43,563 nt of DNA from JANMDR01 sp031376425 (GTDB lineage Bacteria > Pseudomonadota > Gammaproteobacteria > Burkholderiales > Usitatibacteraceae): positions 1 through 43,563 of the forward strand of contig JANMDR010000287.1 in assembly GCA_031376425.1 (NCBI GenBank), in the 5' to 3' direction. The position numbers and the translations under genes are program-made. This document shows, piece after piece, positions 33,693 to 41,970 of this stretch. Position 1 is the stretch's first letter. The number at the start of each line of letters is the position of its first letter. A model generated the notes under the pieces. The model searched no databases. It saw nothing but the letters and a program-made list of their open reading frames with translations, and had not been told where the DNA came from.

Positions 33693-35090
33693 CTACTTCT
33701 TCCGCCACAAGGTAACGCCGCCGGATTTATCTTCCAAAATCACACCGGCGGCATCTAGCTCTTTTCTAATCGCATCGCTTCGCGCAAAATCTTTCGCCAA
33801 TTTGGCTGCCGCGCGTTCAGCAATGAGGCGATCAATTTCAGCTTCACCCAAACCAGATGCCGCCGCCCCACGTGCAAATTCAGCAGGATTATCTTGGAAA
33901 AAACCGAGAGTGCCACCCAATGCTTTTAGCATGCCAGCGAGTTCGGGTGACTTAGTACGGTTAAGCTCTCTACGCATTTCATGCAGCACCGCAAAAGCCG
34001 CTGGCGTATCAAAATCCGCGTGCATTGCCGCTTGAAACCGTTGCGCATAGGGATTAGTCCAGTCAATCTTATCGGTACTTGTTGCGGTCACTTCATTAAG
34101 CGCAATATAGAAGCCCATCAAAGATTGGCGGGCATCTTCGAGGATTTCCCAGGTGTAGTTAATTTCGGAACGGTAGTGGCCGCGCAGCAAAAAGTAGCGC
34201 ACTGTTTCGCCGCTTTGCACTGCATCAAGTTTATTGAGCACTTCCCGCAGGGTAAAAAAATTACCGAGCGATTTGCTCATTTTCTCGGCATCCATATTTA
34301 AGAATGCGGCGTGCATCCACGTGCCCACGAAGGGTTGCTCCGCCGTCAAACCCAACGCCCCTTCGCTTTGCGCAATTTCATTTTCATGGTGCGGAAATTG
34401 CAAATCCCAACCACCGCCATGAATATCCAGTTGCGGGCCGAAAAGCGAGCGGCACATTGCGGAGCATTCAATATGCCAACCAGGGCGCCCTCCGCCGAAA
34501 ATACTCGGCCACTGCGGCTCATTAGGTTTGGCAGCCTTCCAGAGCACAAAATCAAACGGATCACGCTTATTGGTATCGATGGCAACGCGTTCACCCGCTT
34601 GCAAGTCATCAAGTGATTTTTTGCTCAACTTGCCATAGCTTTCAAAGCCACGCACTGCGTAGTACACATCGCCATTTGCCGCACGATAAGCCAAACCCTT
34701 TTGCTCTAGCATAGCAATAATTTCTAGCATGCCGTCAATATGCGCAGTAGCAAGCGGCTCTTTGGAGGGCGGCAGCATCTTTAGGCGCGCGCAATCAATT
34801 TGCATCGCGGTGGCCATGCGCTCTGCCAGCACATTAAACGGTTCGCCGTTTTCACGGGCACGCTCAATAATTTTGTCGTCAATATCGGTAATATTGCGGG
34901 CATACTCTACAGCATAACCGCTGGCTAGCAGCCAACGATAAACCATGTCAAACGTAGTAAAAGTGCGGGCATTACCTATGTGAATGTAGTCGTAAACCGT
35001 TGCCCCGCAAGAGTACATTTTAACCTTGTTAGGTTCTAGGGTTTTAAAAGGCTCGATTTTGCGGCTCAGGGTATTAAAAATAGTTTGCAT
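33693..35090 (-). CDS. cysS: Cysteinyl-tRNA synthetase
   Basis: Class I aminoacyl-tRNA synthetase of 465 residues charging tRNA-Cys. Zinc ligands fit the family: Cys28 (YSCGATVYD), Cys209 (IECSAM), His234 and Glu238 (FPHHENE). The HIGH motif is HIGN at 37-40, the KMSKS loop is intact at 270-274, and the C-terminal DALR-type helical region follows. Length matches E. coli CysS. Transcribed away from the TPR/L,D-transpeptidase genes; the order cysS next to TPR, cyclophilin and lpxH is usual in betaproteobacteria. Confidence 0.97.
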   Translation of the reverse strand: MQTIFNTLSRKIEPFKTLEPNKVKMYSCGATVYDYIHIGNARTFTTFDMVYRWLLASGYAVEYARNITDIDDKIIERARENGEPFNVLAERMATAMQIDCARLKMLPPSKEPLATAHIDGMLEIIAMLEQKGLAYRAANGDVYYAVRGFESYGKLSKKSLDDLQAGERVAIDTNKRDPFDFVLWKAAKPNEPQWPSIFGGGRPGWHIECSAMCRSLFGPQLDIHGGGWDLQFPHHENEIAQSEGALGLTAEQPFVGTWMHAAFLNMDAEKMSKSLGNFFTLREVLNKLDAVQSGETVRYFLLRGHYRSEINYTWEILEDARQSLMGFYIALNEVTATSTDKIDWTNPYAQRFQAAMHADFDTPAAFAVLHEMRRELNRTKSPELAGMLKALGGTLGFFQDNPAEFARGAAASGLGEAEIDRLIAERAAAKLAKDFARSDAIRKELDAAGVILEDKSGGVTLWRKK

Positions 35091-35630
35091 GGGGTTTTCC
35101 TAATTGAATTCTTTACGTTTATCGTTAAACGGTAGTGCGAAAAATTGCTTACGTCTGCCGTAAGTGATAAACCAGCGCTAAAACTACGGGCGGTTACAAA
35201 AGTTCGCAATTTGATCATTACCTGACAATGCCAGCCAATCAACCCAAGCGCTTTAGCAGCACATTAAGTACCGTTTAAAGGGTAAACCAAGGGGGGTAAT
35301 GACTCGCTTCGCTGCGGTAAATCGCTGCTGGTAACGGCGTTACGGCAGCAAACAGCAGCTAACTAACCGTTTACTCGCTTTTGATTGGCGATTTAGCAGC
35401 AATAAGGCCGACAACATCGACCACGCGCACAATTTAAGTCGCAAATACCCAGTATTAAAGCAGGCGTTAAAGTACGCGTTAAGGCATGCTGATATGAGGA
35501 TTGTTCTTTATAGTGGCTAATTTTGCTAAAATACACGGCTGTATTCTTTAAAAGAGTTGCTTCTAGATGTTGCGCTTATTTTAGACAGAAAAATAAACTG
35601 CACTTTGATTTTATATTGGATTATATCAGA
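35091..35630. other. Gene-poor divergent region between cysS and the TPR gene
   Basis: No coding frame with a convincing start, tRNA or terminator was seen. It should contain divergent promoters. A candidate extended -10 for the TPR gene is TGCTAAAAT at about 35524-35532, without a clear -35. The stretch 35280-35420 is rich in GCAGC/GGTAA motifs around an imperfect inverted segment (GGTAACGGCGTTACGG), which could fold. Confidence 0.4.
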
Positions 35631-36680
35631 ATGATTATTTTTACCTCATCAGCCCCCCGTATGCACCCAGCAAAGCGTAGTTTATTTGCACAATCCCTCG
35701 CGAGGATTGCCGCTACGGTTGCAATCGCTTGCGCACAGGCTTCCGGCCCGGCAGTCGCTGGCATTGTTGAGGATGGCAAAGAGGCCAGCAAACTCTATCA
35801 AGCTGGTAAGTTAGATGCAGCACTCGCTAAAGCCAACGCGATACTGGCAGTCCAGCCTAAAGACGCGCAGGCGCGTTTCGTGAAAGGTTTGGTATTTACT
35901 GAACAAGATAAAAAGAATGACGCGATTGCCGTTTTTACCGGCATTACCGAAGACTTTCCAGAGCTACCCGAGCCTTACAATAACTTAGCGGTACTCTACG
36001 CCGGTATTGGCAATTATGATAAAGCCAAGGCGGCTCTCGAACTCGCCATTCACACGCATCCAAGCTATGGCACAGCTCATGAAAATTTAGGGGATGTATA
36101 CGCCCAAATGGCGCGCCGTGCCTACGATAAGGCATTCCAACTGGATAAGTCTAACGTAGCAGCCAAATCAAAATTAGCCGTCATTAAGGATTTGTTCCCC
36201 GCCGCCGCAACAAAAGGCATACAAGTAGCAACAGCAACTGCCGCTAAGCTTCTGGCAACCACCACACCTGCTGTTGCCACGGCACCCACTACAGCAACAG
36301 TAGCCACCACCGCCACTACTGCACCACCAACCGCTGCTGGTTCATCCGCAGAGGTAAGCGCTGCTGTAAACGCTTGGGTATCCGCTTGGGGCAATAACGA
36401 TGTGGCAGCCTATCTAAACTTTTATGCGCCCGATTTTTTACCTACTAGTGGCGAAACACGCGAAGTGTGGGCGCAGACACGTGCCGATCGTATCGCCGCA
36501 CCACGCAAAATTGCAGTCAGTATTAGCGATCTGAAAATTACCATTAGCGGCAATGAGGCTACGGCGCAGTTCCGACAAGATTACAAATCTGGCAGTGTAA
36601 AAAATAATGCTGCTAAAACACTGAAACTGGCGAAAGTCGGCTCGCAGTGGTTGATCCGTTCGGAAAAATCAGGCAAATAG
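35631..36680 (+). CDS. Exported TPR protein with C-terminal NTF2-like domain
   Basis: A periplasmic protein of about 349 residues. The signal region is MHPAKRSLFAQSLARIAATV with cleavage after AVA; the start may be the ATG at 35631 or that at 35661, which gives the more normal signal peptide. Residues about 45-190 are three or more TPR units (GKLDAALAKANAILAVQPKD, AYDKAFQLDKSN and PYNNLAVLYAGIGNYDKAK). A low-complexity Ala/Thr linker of about 60 residues follows, then an NTF2-like domain (VNAWVSAWGNNDVAAYLNFY with DFRQDY-like QFRQDYKS). This domain resembles that of the next gene's product, so the two probably act in the same envelope step. Confidence 0.85.
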   Translation: MIIFTSSAPRMHPAKRSLFAQSLARIAATVAIACAQASGPAVAGIVEDGKEASKLYQAGKLDAALAKANAILAVQPKDAQARFVKGLVFTEQDKKNDAIAVFTGITEDFPELPEPYNNLAVLYAGIGNYDKAKAALELAIHTHPSYGTAHENLGDVYAQMARRAYDKAFQLDKSNVAAKSKLAVIKDLFPAAATKGIQVATATAAKLLATTTPAVATAPTTATVATTATTAPPTAAGSSAEVSAAVNAWVSAWGNNDVAAYLNFYAPDFLPTSGETREVWAQTRADRIAAPRKIAVSISDLKITISGNEATAQFRQDYKSGSVKNNAAKTLKLAKVGSQWLIRSEKSGK

Positions 36681-36733
36681 TTTTTCTGGAACGCTTTCTT
36701 CTAACGCATATTTATCCAAGGTACTTTTCAGCG

Positions 36734-38092
36734 TTGCTAAATTCGCGTAACTACTTTTTACCTAGATGCGCGGCACTCACACTGGCCGCGTTAATCCCGT
36801 TGCATGCATACGCGCAAACAACCCGCATGAGCATGAGTGCCGTAGCACCCAGCACCGTGCTGACCAGCAACGTTTCAGCCAGCACCACTCAAACGCCACC
36901 TTTCGATAATCCTATAGAAGCAGCACTCGCTCGCACTCTCGATGCATGGGCTCAAGGTGGCATAAAACAGGCCATCTCCGAGCTGGACGCGACCTTAGCC
37001 AAAACCCCAAACTTTCGCCTTGGGCATTTATTGCGTGGCGATTTGTTGATGGCAAAAGCCGGAAAGCCAATTTCATTCGAAGCTAGTTTCAGTACCAGTC
37101 CCAACAATCCAAACGCTGCCAATGCCGAATCCCTAGAGGGTCTGCGTGATGAAGCGCGGGTGCGCATTGAGCGTTTATACAATGCCCAGTCGCGGCAATT
37201 TTTACCCGCGCAACTCCTGCAAATGGCACCGCAACAAGAGCATGTGCTACTCATGGATGGCGAAAAATCAAGACTTTATGTATTTAAAAATGAAGCAGGT
37301 GTACCGCAATATGTTGCTGATTTTTATGTCTCCGTCGGAAAAAAAGGTATCGATAAATCCCGTGAAGGTGATCAACGGACGCCCCTTGGCGTCTACAATA
37401 TTGTATCGAGCATAGCGCGGGAAAAACTCACAGATTTATACGGCCCTGGTGCATTCCCAATCAACTTTCCCAACGAATGGGATAAGCGCACTGGGCGCAG
37501 CGGTTCAGGCATTTGGATTCATGGTACGCCGTCAAACACCTATAATCGCGCCCCGAAATCATCGGATGGCTGTGTGGTGCTAACCAATGATGACTTCGCA
37601 AAAATTAGCCGATTTATCGAAATCGGCTCGACTCCTGTCGTCATCGCGCCGCAGCTAGATTGGTTACCGCCAGCGCAGTGGCAGGCAAACCGCCAAGACT
37701 TTATCGCCACTTTCGATAAATGGAAACAAGATTGGGAAAGCTTACAAATTGAAAAGTACTTAGCCCATTACTCGCCCAACTTTAATGCGGACGGCAAAGA
37801 CTATGCCGCTTGGGTTTCCCACAAACGCAATGTGAACGCGCTAAAAACCTTCGTAAAACTTGAATTAAGCAATTTATCTATTTATGCCTATCCTCAGGCA
37901 GAAATAAAAACCCAAGTGGCAAGCGCTGGGCGATTACCGGCAATCGAACCCGTGTCAACGCAGATGATGATGGTAACGTTTGACCAAGACTATCGCAGCA
38001 GCAACAACAGCAGCAAAATGCGCAAGCGACAGTATTGGGTATTCGAAAATGGCAATTGGAGAATCCTTTCCGAAGCCCAAGCTACTGATTAA
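36734..38092 (+). CDS. L,D-transpeptidase (YkuD) with C-terminal NTF2-like domain
   Basis: A periplasmic enzyme that forms 3-3 cross-links or attaches proteins to peptidoglycan. The TTG at 36734 gives a good signal peptide (MLNSRNYFLPRCAALTLAAL, cleavage after AYA); a GTG at 36647 would overlap the previous gene. The YkuD core has LLMDGEKSRLYVFKNEAG, EGDQRTPLGVYNIVSS, WIHGTPSNTYNRAPKSSDGC and VVLTNDD; catalytic Cys is in SDGCVVL with the upstream His in IHGTP. After it, residues 320-450 form an NTF2-like fold (WKQDWESLQIEKYLAHYSPN and FDQDYRSSN), related to the C-terminus of the previous gene product. Confidence 0.9.
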   Translation: MLNSRNYFLPRCAALTLAALIPLHAYAQTTRMSMSAVAPSTVLTSNVSASTTQTPPFDNPIEAALARTLDAWAQGGIKQAISELDATLAKTPNFRLGHLLRGDLLMAKAGKPISFEASFSTSPNNPNAANAESLEGLRDEARVRIERLYNAQSRQFLPAQLLQMAPQQEHVLLMDGEKSRLYVFKNEAGVPQYVADFYVSVGKKGIDKSREGDQRTPLGVYNIVSSIAREKLTDLYGPGAFPINFPNEWDKRTGRSGSGIWIHGTPSNTYNRAPKSSDGCVVLTNDDFAKISRFIEIGSTPVVIAPQLDWLPPAQWQANRQDFIATFDKWKQDWESLQIEKYLAHYSPNFNADGKDYAAWVSHKRNVNALKTFVKLELSNLSIYAYPQAEIKTQVASAGRLPAIEPVSTQMMMVTFDQDYRSSNNSSKMRKRQYWVFENGNWRILSEAQATD

Positions 38093-38223
38093 AAACAACT
38101 TTACCAATAACAGCATGACACTGGTAAAATGCGCGGCGGATCGTGATTTCAACTAGGGATTTCAGCTAAATCGCTTCGCCTATTTTCATTGCAATACTTC
38201 ATTTCTACAGGAATTAATCACCA

Positions 38224-38898
38224 ATGAACACCCTACAAATGCCTCGTTTTAACGCTATTTCAGCAGCGCTACTTTTCACTGCAGCAAGTTTCAGCGGTGC
38301 AGCCTTCGCAGAAAAAGTCGAAACGCCCGCAAAAAAAGCAGCCGCACCCGCTGCCGCTAAAACCGCCGCATGCCCAAAACTTAACGATAAAGGAACTACC
38401 GCTGTGAAAGTTAAACTAACAACAACTATGGGTGCCATCACTCTACAACTTGACAACGAAAAAGCGCCAATCTCTACGGCTAACTTCGTTAAATATGTAG
38501 AAAGCGGCCATTACGCTGGCACCATTTTCCATCGCGTCATTGGCTCCTTCATGATTCAAGGTGGCGGCTTTACCAAAGATCTAAACCAAAAGCCGACTAT
38601 GCCTCCGATCAAGAATGAAGCGACCAATGGCTTGAAAAATGATACCTACACTATCGCCATGGCGCGTACCGGTGTGGTTGATTCGGGTACATCGCAATTC
38701 TTTATCAACGTACGGGATAACGATTCCCTAAACCATGCGGGCACGTCAAACTACGGCTATGCGGTATTTGGTAAAGTTGTTGAAGGCAAAGAAGTTGTTG
38801 ATAAAATTCGCGACGTAAAAACAGGTGGCCGTGGCATCTTCTCAACCGATGTACCAGTTACTGATGTAGTTATCGAAAAAGCTGAATGCCTCGGTTAA
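38224..38898 (+). CDS. Periplasmic peptidyl-prolyl cis-trans isomerase, cyclophilin type
   Basis: A folding helper of 224 residues. A signal peptide (hydrophobic core AALLFTAASFSGAAFA) and a Lys/Ala-rich linker precede the cyclophilin domain. Catalytic landmarks are FHRVIGSFMIQGGGF (Arg active site), AMARTGVVDSGTSQFFIN and YAVFGKVVEG. Most betaproteobacteria have two cyclophilin genes here, one exported and one cytosolic; only the exported one is present in this window. lpxH begins 24 bp later, so cotranscription is likely. Confidence 0.94.
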   Translation: MNTLQMPRFNAISAALLFTAASFSGAAFAEKVETPAKKAAAPAAAKTAACPKLNDKGTTAVKVKLTTTMGAITLQLDNEKAPISTANFVKYVESGHYAGTIFHRVIGSFMIQGGGFTKDLNQKPTMPPIKNEATNGLKNDTYTIAMARTGVVDSGTSQFFINVRDNDSLNHAGTSNYGYAVFGKVVEGKEVVDKIRDVKTGGRGIFSTDVPVTDVVIEKAECLG

Positions 38899-38921
38899 TT
38901 AAGCAGTAAATAAAGGTCAGT

Positions 38922-39668
38922 ATGCAACACACACTGTTCATTTCTGACCTGCATTTAAGCGAAGACCGCGCGAGTGACGCTGTCACTAACGCGGTTTTTT
39001 TTCGCTTTTGCGATACCATCGCGCCGCGTGCCGAAGCGCTCTATATCCTTGGTGATTTGTTTGAATACTGGGTGGGTGATGATTGCTTGAATGAAGCAAC
39101 ACCTGCCATCAATCAGCAAGTAGCCCATGCGCTTCTGGCAGTGGCTAATGCCGGTACCAAAATTTATTTTATGGCCGGTAACCGTGATTTTCTAATTCAG
39201 CAGCAGTTCGCCCAAGCCGCTGGTCTGACAATTTTGCAAGACCCAACCGTCATTAATCTATACGGCAACGCGGTATTGCTAATGCATGGCGATACGCTTT
39301 GTACCGACGACACTGACTACCAGCAAGTACGCAAAATGGTACGTGACCCAGTATGGCAAAATCAGGTATTAGCCCAACCACTCACCGCCCGCTACGCCCT
39401 AGCGCAAAATGCCCGCCAACAAAGTAGTGATGCCAAAGCCAGCAAAACTGCCGACATTATGGATGTGAATGCTAATGCCCTACTTGAAGCTTTCCGTACC
39501 CACCAAGTAGCAACCCTAATACATGGCCATACGCACCGACCCGCGCGGCACAGCCTAGTTGTTGATGACCAAAGCTGCACACGCTGGGTACTGAGCGATT
39601 GGCATGAGAGTGGGCAGGCATTACGGGTTGCGGCTAATGGGCAAATTGATGTACTCGCTCTTAATTAG
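38922..39668 (+). CDS. lpxH: UDP-2,3-diacylglucosamine diphosphatase
   Basis: Cleaves UDP-2,3-diacylglucosamine to lipid X and UMP in lipid A synthesis, at the inner face of the inner membrane. The 248-residue calcineurin-like phosphoesterase shows all metal motifs: FISDLHLSEDR, GDLFEYWVGDD, GNRDFLI, LMHGDTLCTDD and IHGHTHRPARH. Two-metal (Mn) chemistry is inferred from the family. The gene follows the cyclophilin and faces the carotenoid-oxygenase gene. Confidence 0.96.
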   Translation: MQHTLFISDLHLSEDRASDAVTNAVFFRFCDTIAPRAEALYILGDLFEYWVGDDCLNEATPAINQQVAHALLAVANAGTKIYFMAGNRDFLIQQQFAQAAGLTILQDPTVINLYGNAVLLMHGDTLCTDDTDYQQVRKMVRDPVWQNQVLAQPLTARYALAQNARQQSSDAKASKTADIMDVNANALLEAFRTHQVATLIHGHTHRPARHSLVVDDQSCTRWVLSDWHESGQALRVAANGQIDVLALN

Positions 39669-39669
39669 C

Positions 39670-39691
39670 TATGCTTGATTAATTAAGCATA
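39670..39691. terminator. Possible bidirectional hairpin between lpxH and the carotenoid-oxygenase gene
   Basis: TATGCTT and AAGCATA form a 7-bp stem with an 8-nt AT-rich loop, followed by an A-run. It overlaps the end of the convergent carotenoid-oxygenase gene. AT-rich and short, so weak. Confidence 0.4.
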
Positions 39692-41206
39692 AAAATGCCC
39701 ATGAAATCCAATAGGCAAACCATAAGGTAAGAACACTTTTGCCACTGGACCTGCTGCCAAAGCTAGCGCTTCAAAGATCGCCAATTCCGTCATTTGCGTT
39801 TTAGCGTTATACGCCGCGCCGACCAACCAACCTTCACCTTCACGTGTGCTGCGAGGTTTAGGTACAAGGATATGTTCTTCTACGACATAATCAGTGCCAT
39901 AGTCATAAGCGTCGGTACGACCTGAATGAATATCAACACGGGAAATGCCTGCAAAACCTATAGCGCGGTCGCTTAACTCAGTTTCCTTGGCACTAGTGTG
40001 GAAGACGTATTGGTGACGTTTGCCAACCACCCTTGGGTCTACATTGGGCATTTCGACCATGCGGTTGAACACTGCGGTTTGACTAGCTTTACCGGTTTTA
40101 GGGTCAAGAGTAACTAGCATTGCCTGTGAACGGCTGCCTTGTCTAAAGTCTGTAGTAGTATCACCTTTCATTATGGCCTTCATATTGTCTGCCATAATTG
40201 ACGCTGAATCAAAGCGCACGTAATCAAACATAATTTGGCCGGTGCGGGTTTCGAAGGCATTACCAAAATGAAACACAAAGCCATTAGGCAAATCATATTC
40301 TTTACGGTCACTCAAATTATTTTTAGCTAAGGTGATCACCCGCATCGGCGTCACTAAATCAACCTTCATCGCCGCTGCCATACCTTCGCCATTAGCCATA
40401 GCTTTGCTATCGAATGATGCAGAACTGAGCACTAGCACTACAAAATTTTCAGTGATTAAAAAATCATGCAACATAGCTGTAGGCGGCACTTTTACGAGCG
40501 TGGCGTTTACCAATTCGCCCTGTGGATTGATGTGATACACGGCCACGTCGCCATTCCAGCCGCCACCAATATTCCAGACGTTGCCATCTGGCGTAACTTT
40601 TGGATGGGCGCTAAATGGCATACCAGCCCAATCCGGTGCCCAGACTTTTGGGCCTTTGGTGTTAAGCGTAACGGGATCAACCTCGTAGGCGGAACCGCCC
40701 TCCCATAGCGCATACACCGCGTTATTAATGGCGATAACGCTCGTATTTGCTGCGTTCATGGAGTCAGGGCCGGTGACAGGCAGGGGGTTCTCAACCCTGC
40801 CACCGAATACGCTGTAACCTAAGCGCCCGGCTTTTTCTTCGGCCTTAAATTTTTTAGTGCGCACGAATTTACCGGTGTGATTCACGCCTTCATCGGTAAA
40901 CCGGTAGGCCTGCACCATACCATCGCCTTCAAACCAGTGGTGATGACGCACTCCGCCACGCTCAAACTGCGCAGGGCCATTGCGATATAACACCCCCCGC
41001 AGCGCCGCAGGTATTTTGCCTTCTATCCGTGCTGCCGAACAGGCAACATCGCTAGAAACGTTAGCAAATGCGCCTAATGCAGGCAGCTTCTTGAGCCCTT
41101 CGCGAAAGCCTACATAATAAGGGTCTACAGCTTGCGCCCAAGCTGGAATTAAGCTACTGCCTGCGGCAAGCGCGATACTGCTGGATAGAAAGTGGCGACG
41201 GTTCAT
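39683..41206 (-). CDS. Carotenoid oxygenase family protein (exported)
   Basis: Non-heme iron dioxygenase family (RPE65/CCD/lignostilbene dioxygenase), 507 residues. The four Fe-binding His are visible as His201 (SAHPKVT), His247 (MLHDFLI), His313 (FHFGNAFE) and His502 (GFHGHFYA), so it is probably catalytic. An N-terminal NRRHFLSSS with hydrophobic stretch and AWAQA end suggests Tat- or Sec-type export, which is unusual for carotenoid cleavage enzymes, typically cytosolic. The ATG at 41206 has GGAG at 6-7 nt. Substrate may be carotenoid, stilbene or lignin-derived. It is the second gene after the DUF2141 protein. Confidence 0.93.
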   Translation of the reverse strand: MNRRHFLSSSIALAAGSSLIPAWAQAVDPYYVGFREGLKKLPALGAFANVSSDVACSAARIEGKIPAALRGVLYRNGPAQFERGGVRHHHWFEGDGMVQAYRFTDEGVNHTGKFVRTKKFKAEEKAGRLGYSVFGGRVENPLPVTGPDSMNAANTSVIAINNAVYALWEGGSAYEVDPVTLNTKGPKVWAPDWAGMPFSAHPKVTPDGNVWNIGGGWNGDVAVYHINPQGELVNATLVKVPPTAMLHDFLITENFVVLVLSSASFDSKAMANGEGMAAAMKVDLVTPMRVITLAKNNLSDRKEYDLPNGFVFHFGNAFETRTGQIMFDYVRFDSASIMADNMKAIMKGDTTTDFRQGSRSQAMLVTLDPKTGKASQTAVFNRMVEMPNVDPRVVGKRHQYVFHTSAKETELSDRAIGFAGISRVDIHSGRTDAYDYGTDYVVEEHILVPKPRSTREGEGWLVGAAYNAKTQMTELAIFEALALAAGPVAKVFLPYGLPIGFHGHFYA

Positions 41207-41254
41207 GGTGGACTCCATAATTTTGATGGCTAAGACAGTTAGCTAAGTTCAAAC

Positions 41255-41686
41255 TTAGTTCAAATCAAGTTTAATGGCAGTTGCGGTATCTGCCATTAAA
41301 AACTTAGCCGCATCAAACTTGGGCGGGCCAAAACGACCGGCTGCGTTATTGCTAAAACCAAAAGGCTCGGTAGGAATACCCATCACGTTGCTATCCATTT
41401 TACCGTTGCCATTAACATCTTGGTAGACGGCGGCAGCGTAGGTGCCGGCGGGAACATCAGCAAATTTTACGATCACTTTTTCAGCGTTGGCAGGAGCACC
41501 GTTGCCTTGCGCTGGCTTACCTAACCAAGTTTCGCCGTTAACATAAAGTGCCACCATGACTGAGCCTTTTAACTCGGTGATATTATTTACCTCAATAGTG
41601 AGTTCAGCGGCATGGCTCAATGGTGAAAATACGGATAAAGCAAGTGCGGCTGCAAATGCTGATTTTTGAAATTTAGTTGCATTCAT
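41255..41686 (-). CDS. Exported DUF2141 protein
   Basis: A secreted protein of 143 residues: signal peptide MNATKFQKSAFAAALALSVF with cleavage after SHA, then a DUF2141 (PF09912) domain with VNNITELKGSVMVALYVNGE, FADVPAGTYAAAVYQDVNGN (Asp-rich turn GNGKMD, like a calcium-binding loop) and PTEPFGFSNNAAGRFGPPKF. The start follows AGGAG at good spacing. The function of the family is unknown; these genes are frequently found near carotenoid or lipid genes. It is 48 bp upstream of the carotenoid-oxygenase gene and cotranscribed. Confidence 0.9.
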   Translation of the reverse strand: MNATKFQKSAFAAALALSVFSPLSHAAELTIEVNNITELKGSVMVALYVNGETWLGKPAQGNGAPANAEKVIVKFADVPAGTYAAAVYQDVNGNGKMDSNVMGIPTEPFGFSNNAAGRFGPPKFDAAKFLMADTATAIKLDLN

Positions 41687-41794
41687 GGTGATCTCCTAGT
41701 AATAAATTTGGGTTTGGTTGGCTTCAGACCTATTCGGTACATCGCGTTGCATGTGCCCAATATGCCAAAGCCGGTTGCTAATGGGTTAAGCAAT

Positions 41795-41845
41795 GCGACA
41801 AAGCGACATTTTGTGTCGCCAACGGTAAAACAACGTCGCCAATGG
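41795..41845. promoter_or_regulatory. Repeated GCGACA/GTCGCC motifs upstream of the DUF2141-oxygenase pair
   Basis: GCGACA occurs twice at 41795 and 41803, with its reverse complement TGTCGC at 41814-41819, and GTCGCCAAYGG occurs twice (about 41816 and 41835). The region is between divergent genes, so these could be an operator or stem-loop. No factor can be assigned. Confidence 0.35.
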
Positions 41846-41970
41846 TTTGTAATTCTGTTTTTCGTTTAGCATACGAACTCGGCGCTAAGGATGCTCAGAA
41901 GTTCGGCCAATACCACAATACGCTAACGCCCCAATATCAAACTCAATTCTAAAAACTCAGAAGGCTGCAC

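Noticed and set aside
38100..38128. Terminator after the L,D-transpeptidase (TTTACCA...TGGTAAA)
   Set aside because: Seven-bp AT-rich stem, 15-nt loop, only a short A/T flank; too weak to call.
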